Shown here: positions 1-5,527 of the stretch, piece by piece
How positions within the stretch are numbered: the first letter of the stretch is position 1
Layout of the letters: every line of letters starts with the position of its first letter
Assembly: GCA_030633185.1 (NCBI GenBank)
Contig: DAOVTG010000173.1
Span: 1 to 5,532, forward strand
Source of the DNA: Deltaproteobacteria bacterium
Lineage (GTDB): Bacteria; Desulfobacterota; Anaeroferrophillalia; Anaeroferrophillales; Tharpellaceae
DNA length: 5,532 bases
Reading direction: 5' to 3'
Notes under the pieces: generated by a model
Databases searched by the model: none
What the model was told of the DNA's origin: nothing
Seen by the model: only the letters and a program-made list of their open reading frames with translations
Translations under genes and position numbers: made by a program

Positions 1-1
1 C

Positions 2-121
2 ACCTCCTGCGGTGTTGAAGTCGCTCCCGCCTTCCAATGTGACTATTTCCGCAAACAGGCCGATCTCCCCGAAGATTTCTTCGACCTCTGCCGCGATTGC
101 CGGGTAGCGCAACGCCAATAG
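2..121 (+). CDS. C-terminal end of a Cys-rich, probably zinc-binding protein (partial)
   Basis: This is an open frame running in from the left edge and ending at TAG 119-121, giving the last 39 residues of a protein whose start lies outside the window. The visible part begins TSCGVEV and ends LCRDCRVAQRQ. It has a Cys followed by Gly near its start, a mid-position Cys in QCDYF, and a closing CxxC in LCRDC, with a Pro-Glu-Asp and aromatic stretch between. This layout resembles the short treble-clef or zinc-ribbon tails of 'probable zinc-binding domain' proteins, where a CxxCG knuckle is followed by about 20-30 residues and a second CxxCR knuckle. The first Cys of the first knuckle would lie just upstream of the window. 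Codon use is GC-rich, unlike the AT-rich DNA that follows. The strong hairpin 45 bp downstream suits the end of a transcription unit. The function of the whole protein cannot be read from this fragment. Confidence 0.5.
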   Translation, partial: TSCGVEVAPAFQCDYFRKQADLPEDFFDLCRDCRVAQRQ

Positions 122-165
122 TGGGTTAGTCTCACTTTTTGGAAAACAAAAAAATGAATGTCAAA

Positions 166-201
166 CCTAGAAAGGGGCCGTGTAAACGGCCCCTTTCTAG
201 G
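166..201. terminator. 16-bp perfect hairpin, probable bidirectional terminator
   Basis: Arms 166-181 and 186-201 are exact reverse complements (CCTAGAAAGGGGCCGT and its partner) around the 4-base loop GTAA, a GNRA-type tetraloop in RNA. It sits 45 bp after the stop of the plus-strand gene fragment. On the plus strand the U-tract is only TTTCT and is built into the stem base. It is then interrupted by the inverted-repeat element that starts at the same place. On the minus strand the hairpin is followed by T-rich sequence (139-160). It is probably a Rho-independent terminator whose plus-strand tail was interrupted by an insertion. Confidence 0.5.
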
Positions 202-341
202 AGGCTGTCTGAGCATAGGATTTTTTTCTCAGATCAAGGCATTTTTTGACAATAAGCACAGGCATACACCTAGTATTCCGAGCATTATTTTCAAAAAATA
301 ACGCCGGGCTGGGGAAAAAAGACGTTCTCGGACAGCCTCCT
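199..341. mobile_element. Palindromic MITE-like element with AGGAGGCTGTCTGAG ends
   Basis: The ends are 15-bp inverted repeats, AGGAGGCTGTCTGAG at 199-213 and CTCGGACAGCCTCCT at 327-341, with one mismatch. The inverted symmetry continues inward almost to the centre. GCATTTTTTGACAATAA (239-255) mirrors TTATTTTCAAAAAAT (285-299) plus GCC, and the T-run at 220-226 mirrors the A-run at 315-320. The whole unit could therefore fold into one long imperfect hairpin around a CTAG at 269-272. There is no coding capacity. If the ends are trimmed to GAGGCTGTCTGAG, the element is 201-339 and is flanked on both sides by CTAG (197-200 and 340-343), which looks like a 4-bp target duplication. IS5-group elements are known to favour YTAR targets, but the mobilising transposase cannot be identified here. 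Confidence 0.65.
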
Positions 342-360
342 AGGAGGCTGTCTGAGAATA
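342..360 (+). repeat. Extra copy of the MITE terminal repeat abutting the element
   Basis: AGGAGGCTGTCTGAG recurs at 342-356, back to back with the right end of the element at 199-341. Together they form a loopless palindrome at 325-358 with a single mismatch (330/353). The sequence continues as AATATAGGG and differs from the element's own interior, so this is the end of a second, related element rather than a simple duplication. No matching right end was found between 360 and 523, so the second element appears to be a solo end or truncated. Confidence 0.55.
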
Positions 361-443
361 TAGGGTATGGGTTCCATTTATTTGCTGTGAAAGTCGCATG
401 CTAAAATAAGATTTCCGGTCCCGACAAAAAAATTTCCTCCCTC

Positions 444-468
444 ATTCTCATTTCTGAGTAATGAGAAT
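444..468 (-). terminator. Weak hairpin after the minus-strand gene run
   Basis: ATTCTCATT (444-452) and AATGAGAAT (460-468) form a perfect 9-bp stem around a 7-base loop, about 55 bp beyond the stop of the S4 gene in the minus direction. The stem is AT-rich. The nearest T-run on the minus strand (432-426) comes about 11 bases later, so this is a poor match to a classical intrinsic terminator. It may still help end the operon transcript, as may the larger palindrome at 325-358. Confidence 0.25.
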
Positions 469-522
469 AATGACTGACAATACGTCCAGAAACACCGCTC
501 CATATCCTTGATGAACAGAATA

Positions 523-741
523 CTACTGTTTTTTAACGACCGTGATACTCTGAGTACCATATTTAACGATCATGCCATCCCTAATCTTCCTGCGTTTACG
601 GGTCTCGGTTTCGCCATTCACAGTTACGAACTCATCTTCAATAATAATTTTAGTTTGACCACCTGTGTCACATAGGCCACTGGCTTTGAGGAGTTTGTTT
701 AACTCAATATATTCGTCTGAAATTACAAAACATTTATCCAT
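523..741 (-). CDS. Small S4-domain RNA-binding protein, YbcJ-like
   Basis: Read from ATG 741 to TAG 523, this is a 72-residue single-domain protein of the usual YbcJ-like length (about 70). The S4 fold signature spans nearly all of it: YIELNKLLKASGL at residues 11-23, GGQTK at 27-31, and VNGETETRKRRKI at 41-53, where the basic cluster RKRRK should contact RNA. The family is thought to bind structured or ribosomal RNA; no specific target can be inferred. I chose start 741 because homology-like sequence begins right there and AAAGG lies about 10 bases upstream. The frame stays open further up. ATG 840 has a good AAGGTGAG site 4 bases before it, and GTG 849 overlaps the upstream stop as GTGA. 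A 105-residue form is therefore possible. The gene is visibly AT-richer than the three genes upstream, so it may be a separate acquisition read through from the operon. Confidence 0.8.
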   Translation of the reverse strand: MDKCFVISDEYIELNKLLKASGLCDTGGQTKIIIEDEFVTVNGETETRKRRKIRDGMIVKYGTQSITVVKKQ

Positions 742-845
742 TTCTATTTTACCTTTTATAAATGATATCGGATGTTCAATTGCATGACAATTCTTCCTGA
801 TGAACGGGTGGGTTGCATGGATAACAATAAAATCCTTCATGTCTC

Positions 846-1901
846 TCACCTTTTTGTTAGTGATGTAAGGGCGGGCAGGTAGAGATCTGACGATAATTTA
901 TTTAGGTAATAGTGCAGGTTTTTTAAGGCTGGCTGGACGTATTTTTTGAAGTGATTTTTCTCGCAGCCGATCAGGAAACCGAAAGCTCCCAAGGTTTGGA
1001 GGGTGCGAATTAGGGAGAAAAGAGTGAAGTAGTAGTTGAATGTTTCGCGGTTGGGGGTGTCAGTTTTAGGGATTGCTTCAAGTTTGTTAAAATAGTCGGT
1101 CTTAAACTGTTCGCGAAGAGGCCAGGGGATATCAGTGTAGGGATCATTGATGAGAGCGGCCAGGTCGTAATAATAGGGGCCTATGCGGGCTCCTTGGAAA
1201 TCGATGAGAAAGATTTGCTCCTCTTTTATCATCAGGTTTTTAGATTGAAAATCGCGGTAAAGAAAAAAGTTGGCTGGCGCCGCCGTTGCCGCGGTAGCAA
1301 TTTCTCTGAATTCTGATTGTAATCGGTGTTGGGTTTCAGGCAAGACTTGTTGTTCGCAGTGCCCCATAACAAAAGCCTTGAGAAAGTAGTTGAGTTCATG
1401 TTCAATTATCAGTTGTTGGTCATAGTAAGCCCCGGCATAACACCAAGCGGGATCGAATTTTTCTGTGGCAACTAATTGCAGACGCAGGAGCAGAGAGATC
1501 GTATTTTTATAAAGGTCAATAGTTTGTGGGTTCCAGCCTTGAGTTTTGACGGCCTGGTAGAGGGTGATGTCACCAAGATCTTGGAGAAGATAAAAATCGC
1601 CGTTTAGACCTTGGGCTAGAAGTTCAGGTACCGGGAAATCGAGATCCGCAAGATGGTTGCGGATAAAGATGAAAGATTGGTTTTGGCTAACTCCTGACGA
1701 GTGGTTTTTTTGACCGGTTCCCTGGGCGTCGACAGCAATAAAAGGATTACTTCCGGGACAGCTAATACGATAGTAGAGACGGTCGGAACCGTCCGGGGTT
1801 AAGGGTAAGATTTGGCAGCCTGCGCTCTCCCCATTGGGCAGGTGTTGCAGAATCAGGTTGTTAAGTGTACCCGGCAGAGTCGGGATTAGGGTCTTATTCA
1901 T
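846..1901 (-). CDS. AmgK/APH-like small-molecule phosphotransferase (COG3178 type)
   Basis: This 351-residue protein matches the usual length of the COG3178 kinases, which include the N-acetylmuramate/N-acetylglucosamine kinase AmgK, and belongs to the aminoglycoside-phosphotransferase fold. Visible landmarks are a glycine-loop equivalent GSDRLYYRI (38-46), the hinge-region QDLGD (107-111), the catalytic loop LYRDFQSKNLMI (214-225) with Asp217 as the expected base and Asn222 as a metal ligand, and the DFG equivalent IDFQGARIGPYYYDLA (233-248) with Asp234. The usual HRD histidine is Tyr215; Tyr occurs there in some relatives, so the enzyme is probably active. Start 1901 is fixed by an in-frame TGA just upstream, and no good Shine-Dalgarno is seen. 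The gene lies 28 bp after the ketoacyl-synthase-like gene and overlaps the possible GTG start of the S4 frame. The substrate is unknown. A cell-wall sugar, or a sugar or alcohol part of the operon's lipid product, are both reasonable guesses. Confidence 0.85.
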   Translation of the reverse strand: MNKTLIPTLPGTLNNLILQHLPNGESAGCQILPLTPDGSDRLYYRISCPGSNPFIAVDAQGTGQKNHSSGVSQNQSFIFIRNHLADLDFPVPELLAQGLNGDFYLLQDLGDITLYQAVKTQGWNPQTIDLYKNTISLLLRLQLVATEKFDPAWCYAGAYYDQQLIIEHELNYFLKAFVMGHCEQQVLPETQHRLQSEFREIATAATAAPANFFLYRDFQSKNLMIKEEQIFLIDFQGARIGPYYYDLAALINDPYTDIPWPLREQFKTDYFNKLEAIPKTDTPNRETFNYYFTLFSLIRTLQTLGAFGFLIGCEKNHFKKYVQPALKNLHYYLNKLSSDLYLPALTSLTKR

Positions 1902-1929
1902 GAGATTTCACGCTAAATAGTCAATCTTC

Positions 1930-2994
1930 TTATTCTTGTGGGCAATTCGTAATCCAATAACAGTTTCCTGTCAATGGTTTTTGAGAAGTTATGGAATCCG
2001 CTTGCAGGCAGGCAATGGCAGACCCGGAAAAGGGTATCTGCTGTGGCGCTTTTGCCGGGTCATTGAGGTAGAGGGTTTGATCGTAAAGCATTGTTGCGGC
2101 TGCCGCCAGGTCAAAAGCTGCGGTGATGGGAAGAAATCCGCAAATTTGCGAAAGATCGATCGGCAAACGATGGTTAAATTGGCTAAACCGAGATTCTGAG
2201 TTTTTGGCGCAAGCGTCGGGGCTGTAGATAAACGGTACAGGGCTGAGTGATTTGGCGGAGTTTAGCTCATGTTTTTCAAGATAGCCGAGCGGGGTATTGG
2301 TTCCTTGGGCGCGGCTCAGCCGAAAAAAAAGACTTCCTTCACCGGGGCCGCATAGTTTGAGACCGTAATTGTAATTGTTTTTTCGATTGAGATAGCTTCG
2401 CCAGCAATACCCCAGAACCTCGCAGTATTCGTCGACAGCGCCACATAAAACCGTATCAACTTGGCCTTCCGCCAGCCACTGGGCCGCAGTCAGCAGGGCC
2501 ATGGGGACGGAAAGACGGCCTTGGGTCAAACTTAAGTTGGGGCCGGTGATTTTCAAATGTTTGGCGATATGGGCGGCGGCGGCGTTGTGAACCGAGTTAG
2601 AAAAGAGGGTCGGTGAGGCCAGGGCATCACCATCTTGAATAACGGAATCGAGAAATGAGAAGGTTGTGGCGCTGGCCCCGTAAGTACTGGCCACAATCAG
2701 TCCGGTGCGCTCGCCGATGAGTTTTTGGCCGCTATCTTCACAGGCGAGGCAGGCTCCCAACAGGGCCATTCGGGAAAAATGATCAAGACGGCGCAGCTCT
2801 CGGCTCTTGATGAATCTGGTTAGGGTTTTAGTTGAGGCTCGAAAGATCGGTAAGCTGTCAAATCCCCGGCTGGTCTCAATATCGCTTAATTCCGGCTCGA
2901 TTTTTTTTTCACCCTTTAAAGCCGCCCGCCACTCATCCAAACCGGCTCCGAAAGCGCCGACCGGTCCGATACCGTGAATTGCCAGCGGGATCAT
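1930..2994 (-). CDS. Ketoacyl-synthase-like protein lacking the active site, chain-length-factor-like
   Basis: This 354-residue thiolase-fold protein is shorter than a normal FabF (about 410). N-terminal landmarks match the neighbouring synthase: an IHGIGPVGAFG opening (6-16), GLIVASTYGA (98-107), FSNSVHNAAAAHIAKHL (131-147, typical of the 'ketoacyl-synt_2' group), AEGQVDTVLCGAVDE (175-189) and GPGEGSLFFRL (216-226). Aligned without gaps to the partner's NACSSGTD, this protein reads QGRLSVPM (158-165), so the nucleophilic Cys is replaced by Arg160, with a Gln two places before. The HGT histidine is gone (YSPDA, 257-261), and GHTLGAAGA has become GFLPITAAF (286-294), losing the second histidine. 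It should not condense acyl chains itself. Its start overlaps the upstream synthase stop as ATGA, implying coupled translation and equal dosage. Best reading: the non-catalytic partner of a KS heterodimer that shapes chain length, comparable to aryl-polyene or type II PKS partners. A degenerating paralogue is the alternative. Confidence 0.85.
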   Translation of the reverse strand: MIPLAIHGIGPVGAFGAGLDEWRAALKGEKKIEPELSDIETSRGFDSLPIFRASTKTLTRFIKSRELRRLDHFSRMALLGACLACEDSGQKLIGERTGLIVASTYGASATTFSFLDSVIQDGDALASPTLFSNSVHNAAAAHIAKHLKITGPNLSLTQGRLSVPMALLTAAQWLAEGQVDTVLCGAVDEYCEVLGYCWRSYLNRKNNYNYGLKLCGPGEGSLFFRLSRAQGTNTPLGYLEKHELNSAKSLSPVPFIYSPDACAKNSESRFSQFNHRLPIDLSQICGFLPITAAFDLAAAATMLYDQTLYLNDPAKAPQQIPFSGSAIACLQADSITSQKPLTGNCYWITNCPQE

Positions 2995-4211
2995 TGCTGA
3001 TCTCCATCAAGGCTGATGACCAGGGCGGCATTATTGCCGCCGAATGCCAGTGATTGACTTAAGGCCAGGCGACCATCTAAATCCCTGGCACATCTTGTCG
3101 GTGAGTGACCGATTTCGGGGTCGATTTCATTGAACCCGGCACTGGCGGGGATTTTTCCGCCTTGCAGCATGGCGATGGTAAAGGCGGCTTCTAAGGCACC
3201 GGCCGCCCCGAGGGTGTGGCCGGTATGTCCTTTGGTTGAAAAAAAAGGGGTTTGGGGAAAAATACTTTTAAGGATTCTTCCCTCTGTCAGATCGTTATTG
3301 ATGGTGGCGGTGCCGTGGGCGTTGATGAAAGATATCTCTTCTGCTTTGCTGCCAGCATCGGTTAATGCCAACTCTAAAGCCCGCCGCAGCCCTTTGCCTT
3401 CGGGGTGAGGGGCGGTTAGATGCCAGGCATCACATGAACTGCCATAACCGGTGATAAAAGCGCGAGATGGTCGCTCGCGGCGTTTTCTTAGTTTGTTTGA
3501 TTCTAACACGAGTATCGCAGCGCCCTCCCCCAGGTTGAGGCCGTTGCGGTGTTGGTCAAAAGGTCGGCAAGGTTGTTGATCACTGATCATTAAAGAGATA
3601 AAACCGTTACAGGTGACCCGGCAGAGTTCGTCGCTGCCGCCGGCCAATACTAGATCACAGAGTCCGGATCTGATCCAGGCAGCGCCAAGGCCGATTGCAT
3701 CAGTACCCGAGGAGCAGGCATTGACGACTGTGATCTGCGGGCCGTGTAGGTCAAAAACTTGGGCTAGTACGGTGGCGGGATTGCTGCGAAGATAGCGGTC
3801 AATCGGCTTAAGGTCAGGATTTTTCCCGGCCCGGTAATCACGATAAAACTTTTCATCATTCATGGCTGCGCCGACGGTCGTGCCGACGCAGATACCGACT
3901 TTAAGTTGGGACAATTCGTTGTTGATATTCCAGCCGGCATCGCTTAAAGCTTCACGGGCCGCAGCTACGGCCAGCCGACTGGTTCTGAGCCAGGGTTGCT
4001 CGTTATCTTCACGATCCAAAGGAGATGGCGGCAACTCAAAAACCGGGTAGGTGGCCAGATGGTTAAGCTGAAAACGTCGCGGAGCGGCCGGTTCCCGGCG
4101 TTTGTCAAAGAGTGTCGCAAAGGCACTCTCAAAGTCAAGTCCGGTGGCGCACAAAGCCCCTATTCCAGTGACTGCAATTCGTTGGTTCGGAAGCACCATT
4201 GCTTTGCTCAT
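2991..4211 (-). CDS. Beta-ketoacyl-ACP synthase, FabF-type, catalytically complete
   Basis: This 406-residue protein is of full FabF/KAS II length and probably cytosolic, with no signal peptide or membrane segment. It would catalyse decarboxylative condensation of malonyl-ACP with an acyl-ACP. The catalytic set is intact: Cys166 in VVNACSSGTDAIG, His299 in NAHGTATINND, Lys327 and His332 in STKGHTGHTLGAAGA, and the closing FGGNN loop (390-394). LAGGSDEL (189-196) and LNLGEGAAILVLE (225-237) are also conserved. Start 4211 is bounded by an in-frame TGA 9 bases upstream; its only strong purine-rich site (GGAGGGGAG, 4246-4238) is 26 bases away. It is the first gene of the minus-strand run and overlaps the Cys-less partner by 4 bp. 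The pairing, and the absence of fabD/fabG/acpP around it, argue against the housekeeping FabF and for a specialised lipid or polyketide pathway. The product is unknown. Confidence 0.93.
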   Translation of the reverse strand: MSKAMVLPNQRIAVTGIGALCATGLDFESAFATLFDKRREPAAPRRFQLNHLATYPVFELPPSPLDREDNEQPWLRTSRLAVAAAREALSDAGWNINNELSQLKVGICVGTTVGAAMNDEKFYRDYRAGKNPDLKPIDRYLRSNPATVLAQVFDLHGPQITVVNACSSGTDAIGLGAAWIRSGLCDLVLAGGSDELCRVTCNGFISLMISDQQPCRPFDQHRNGLNLGEGAAILVLESNKLRKRRERPSRAFITGYGSSCDAWHLTAPHPEGKGLRRALELALTDAGSKAEEISFINAHGTATINNDLTEGRILKSIFPQTPFFSTKGHTGHTLGAAGALEAAFTIAMLQGGKIPASAGFNEIDPEIGHSPTRCARDLDGRLALSQSLAFGGNNAALVISLDGDQQ

Positions 4212-4234
4212 ATCGCATCAATAGCAACAAAAAA

Positions 4235-4255
4235 TAACTCCCCTCCAGGAAGAGT
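4235..4255 (-). promoter_or_regulatory. Leader hairpin covering the purine-rich site upstream of the synthase operon
   Basis: On the minus strand AACTCTTC (4255-4248) pairs with GGGGAGTT (4242-4235), with two G-U pairs and the loop CTGGA. The right arm carries GGAGGGGAG, the best Shine-Dalgarno-like sequence in the leader, 26 bases before ATG 4211. If ribosomes load there, the fold would hide the site. The unusually long spacing makes this uncertain. Confidence 0.2.
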
Positions 4256-4364
4256 TAATTCTTTGAACTGGAAAACTCGTTTCAGAATATTTTCAAGACA
4301 ATTATAAAAACTGTGCAACAACGCCGCCGTTCCTGCCAACTCGAGTTCATTATAAAAAATCGAC

Positions 4365-4394
4365 AATATAGAAAACTAAATAGCAAATTTTCAA
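4365..4394 (-). promoter_or_regulatory. Candidate sigma70 promoter for the minus-strand synthase operon
   Basis: TTGAAA (4394-4389) and TATATT (4370-4365) on the minus strand are separated by 18 bases. They would start transcription near 4358 and leave a leader of about 150 bases before ATG 4211. The surrounding DNA is so AT-rich that several TATAAT-like hexamers occur by chance, so this is only the best-spaced pair found by eye. Confidence 0.25.
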
Positions 4395-4620
4395 CTTAAT
4401 TTCCAGCCCTATTAATATACTTTTTATAACCTCCAATAATGTTACAAAAAAACAAGAGCGATGAAAAGGAGCAACGGGTCATCAATAATCTTCGGTGGTC
4501 AGACTGGCATAATTATTTTCTCAAAACAACAAGGAGAATTAACGTTGAATATTCCCAAAAGGAGGAGCTAACTATAGTCTATCGCAGATGAATTGATACG
4601 AATACTTTCACGGTAACTGC

Positions 4621-4634
4621 CTGTAAATATACAG
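4621..4634. promoter_or_regulatory. Palindromic operator-like site CTGTAAATATACAG
   Basis: CTGTA and TACAG are perfect inverted half-sites around a 4-base AT centre, overlapping the start of TATAGT (4635-4640), which could serve as a -10 box for plus-strand transcription. The geometry suits a small dimeric repressor. The CTGT-N6-ACAG spacing is two bases short of the E. coli LexA box, so LexA is not assumed. Confidence 0.2.
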
Positions 4635-4709
4635 TATAGTCGCATAAGAAAGTGCTTTTTTTAACGAAAAATGGGGCCGTAATGGTTGTGATATTTTAAG
4701 GAAATACCC

Positions 4710-4808
4710 ATGTACGCAGACGTATTTGGTCGCATAGAGCATGCCCCATGCGGCAATATGCCTTGTGGCTTTTGCCTATTGTATCAATTCATTTGCGAAG
4801 AACTATAG
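4710..4808 (+). CDS. Possible 32-residue Cys-rich peptide, doubtful
   Basis: This short frame runs from ATG 4710 to TAG 4806-4808. A good AAGGA site at 4698-4702 lies 7 bases before the ATG. The product would be 32 residues starting MYADVFGRIEH and containing APCGNMPCGFCLL, with four Cys in all (14, 19, 22, 29), three of them in a PCGxxPCGFC cluster. No family is recognised. It precedes a broken DUF4338 gene and sits in DNA with other leftover ribosome sites, so it could be the beginning of a lost gene or a chance frame. The ribosome site is the only positive evidence. Confidence 0.2.
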   Translation: MYADVFGRIEHAPCGNMPCGFCLLYQFICEEL

Positions 4809-4879
4809 CTACCCCCTAACTGGAAATATTACTTTTCAATTTCGGTATCAACTCAGAGGACAACGGCGGGAAATCAAGA

Positions 4880-5375
4880 TTGGGAACTTTCCGGCTCAAA
4901 CCATGCGAAACCTTCTTGCAGCATACGCCACCGTTGTTGACCAGCTTTCTCCACAATTATCCATTGTGGAACCGGTCACGTCTATCCCGTGAGCTGTGTG
5001 TACTCTGGGATTGGCGGCGTCCAGACGGTCAGATTAAAGACATGGCCTGTCGTGAACTTCTCCGTAAACTTGAAACTCGCTCACTGATAAAGCTTCCTCC
5101 TAGCCAGAATCCCGGCCCCGGTTGACTTGCAGCTATTGAATCCGTTGAGGTTGACAGAAGTCCAATATCATGCTCGTTGTTTACTTTTTGGTGCAGCCGC
5201 CTGGAAAGCGGAAGCTCGTGACCAATGGATTGGTTGGTCGGCAGATATTCGCGAGCAAAAGCCTGGCTTGATCTGGAACAATACACGATTTTTGATTTTT
5301 GACTGGGTTAGGATTCCACATCTTGCCAGTTATTCTCTCGGGGTCTGCTTGTGCCAGTTTGACAAGAAATGGTAG
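4880..5375 (+). pseudogene. Degraded DUF4338 (DruA-like) gene
   Basis: Two adjoining pieces in different frames match one protein family. The first, about 4880-5125, contains the N-terminal helical region: FLHNYPLWNRSRLSREL then CVLWDWRRPDGQIKDMACREL and a LIKLPPSQNPGPG tail. This corresponds to the opening of DUF4338 proteins, annotated as DruA of the Druantia anti-phage system or as transposon-associated proteins. The second, 5127-5375, shifted by one base, carries YHARCLLFGAAAWKAEARD, QWIGWSADIREQKPG, then WNNTRFLIFDWVRIPHLAS, the central conserved block. The part between them (the 'YHYLGY' region, roughly 70-90 residues by memory of the family) is missing, and the C-terminal half (RFRGTCYRAANW-type region) is absent after TAG 5373-5375. 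So there is a frameshift, an internal deletion and a 3' truncation, and the product cannot be functional. The start is approximate (TTG 4880). Confidence 0.72.
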
Positions 5376-5527
5376 AAACTTACTGTCATGATGGCCAAAG
5401 GAACTTTACAGTCGTTTGCTAACTCTGTGGAATCAACAGCGCAGAGGGTGCAATCTCCGAGTAGATCTGATTTGTAAAAATGGTGAAGAAAATATATAAG
5501 AAGGTTGATTTGTTGCTTAAACGTCAT
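5330..5527 (-). pseudogene. Possible transposase remnant, very uncertain
   Basis: A minus-strand frame from ATG 5527 to TAA 5330 encodes 65 residues beginning MTFKQQINLL. The segment GDCTLCAVDSTELANDC resembles the first catalytic Asp region of some DDE transposases, especially IS982-like ones, where C-T-x-x-x-x-D-S-T is followed by a Cys. The following HKRI-type residues are not preserved. Its 3' end overlaps the last 46 bp of the DUF4338 remnant, so at best only the upper part is genuine and the tail is antisense shadow. The frame may extend beyond the right edge. Confidence 0.2.

Larger units (their letters stand above)
4212..4879. other. AT-rich intergenic region without a convincing gene
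   Basis: This stretch of about 670 bp lies between the divergently oriented synthase operon and the DUF4338 remnant. It contains the candidate operon promoter and leader hairpin near its left end. A frame at 4461-4571 (+) of 36 codons has only a weak ribosome site. Its 3' end holds two strong SD-like strings (AAGGAG at 4531-4536 and AAAGGAGGAG at 4558-4567) with no proper start codon after the second. The palindrome CTGTAAATATACAG lies at 4621-4634, a short Cys-rich frame at 4710-4808, and a small hairpin GCATG-CCC-CATGC around 4739-4751. The mix of ribosome sites without genes suggests decayed coding DNA. Confidence 0.5.

Noticed and set aside
378..560. 60-codon minus-strand frame beyond the S4 gene
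   Set aside because: It overlaps the S4 3' end, has no family resemblance and no good ribosome site.
1936..4307. Plus-strand frames inside the synthase genes
   Set aside because: They are shadows of strongly conserved minus-strand proteins and show no domain signatures.
4314..4329. Sigma54-like GG-N10-GC on the minus strand with TTGCA at -12
   Set aside because: The -24 half (CGGCGG) lacks the expected TGGCAC beyond GGC, and no activator site or bEBP gene is visible.
4621..4634. LexA (SOS) box
   Set aside because: The spacing is CTGT-N6-ACAG rather than CTGT-N8-ACAG, and the lexA type of this lineage is unknown.
4741..4992. Frame with FRYQLRGQRREIKIGNFPAQ, resembling the arm-binding domain of phage integrases
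   Set aside because: The lower part overlaps the DUF4338 remnant in another frame, no catalytic integrase domain follows, and the start lacks a ribosome site. Chance resemblance is more likely, though a short integrase scrap upstream of 4880 cannot be excluded.
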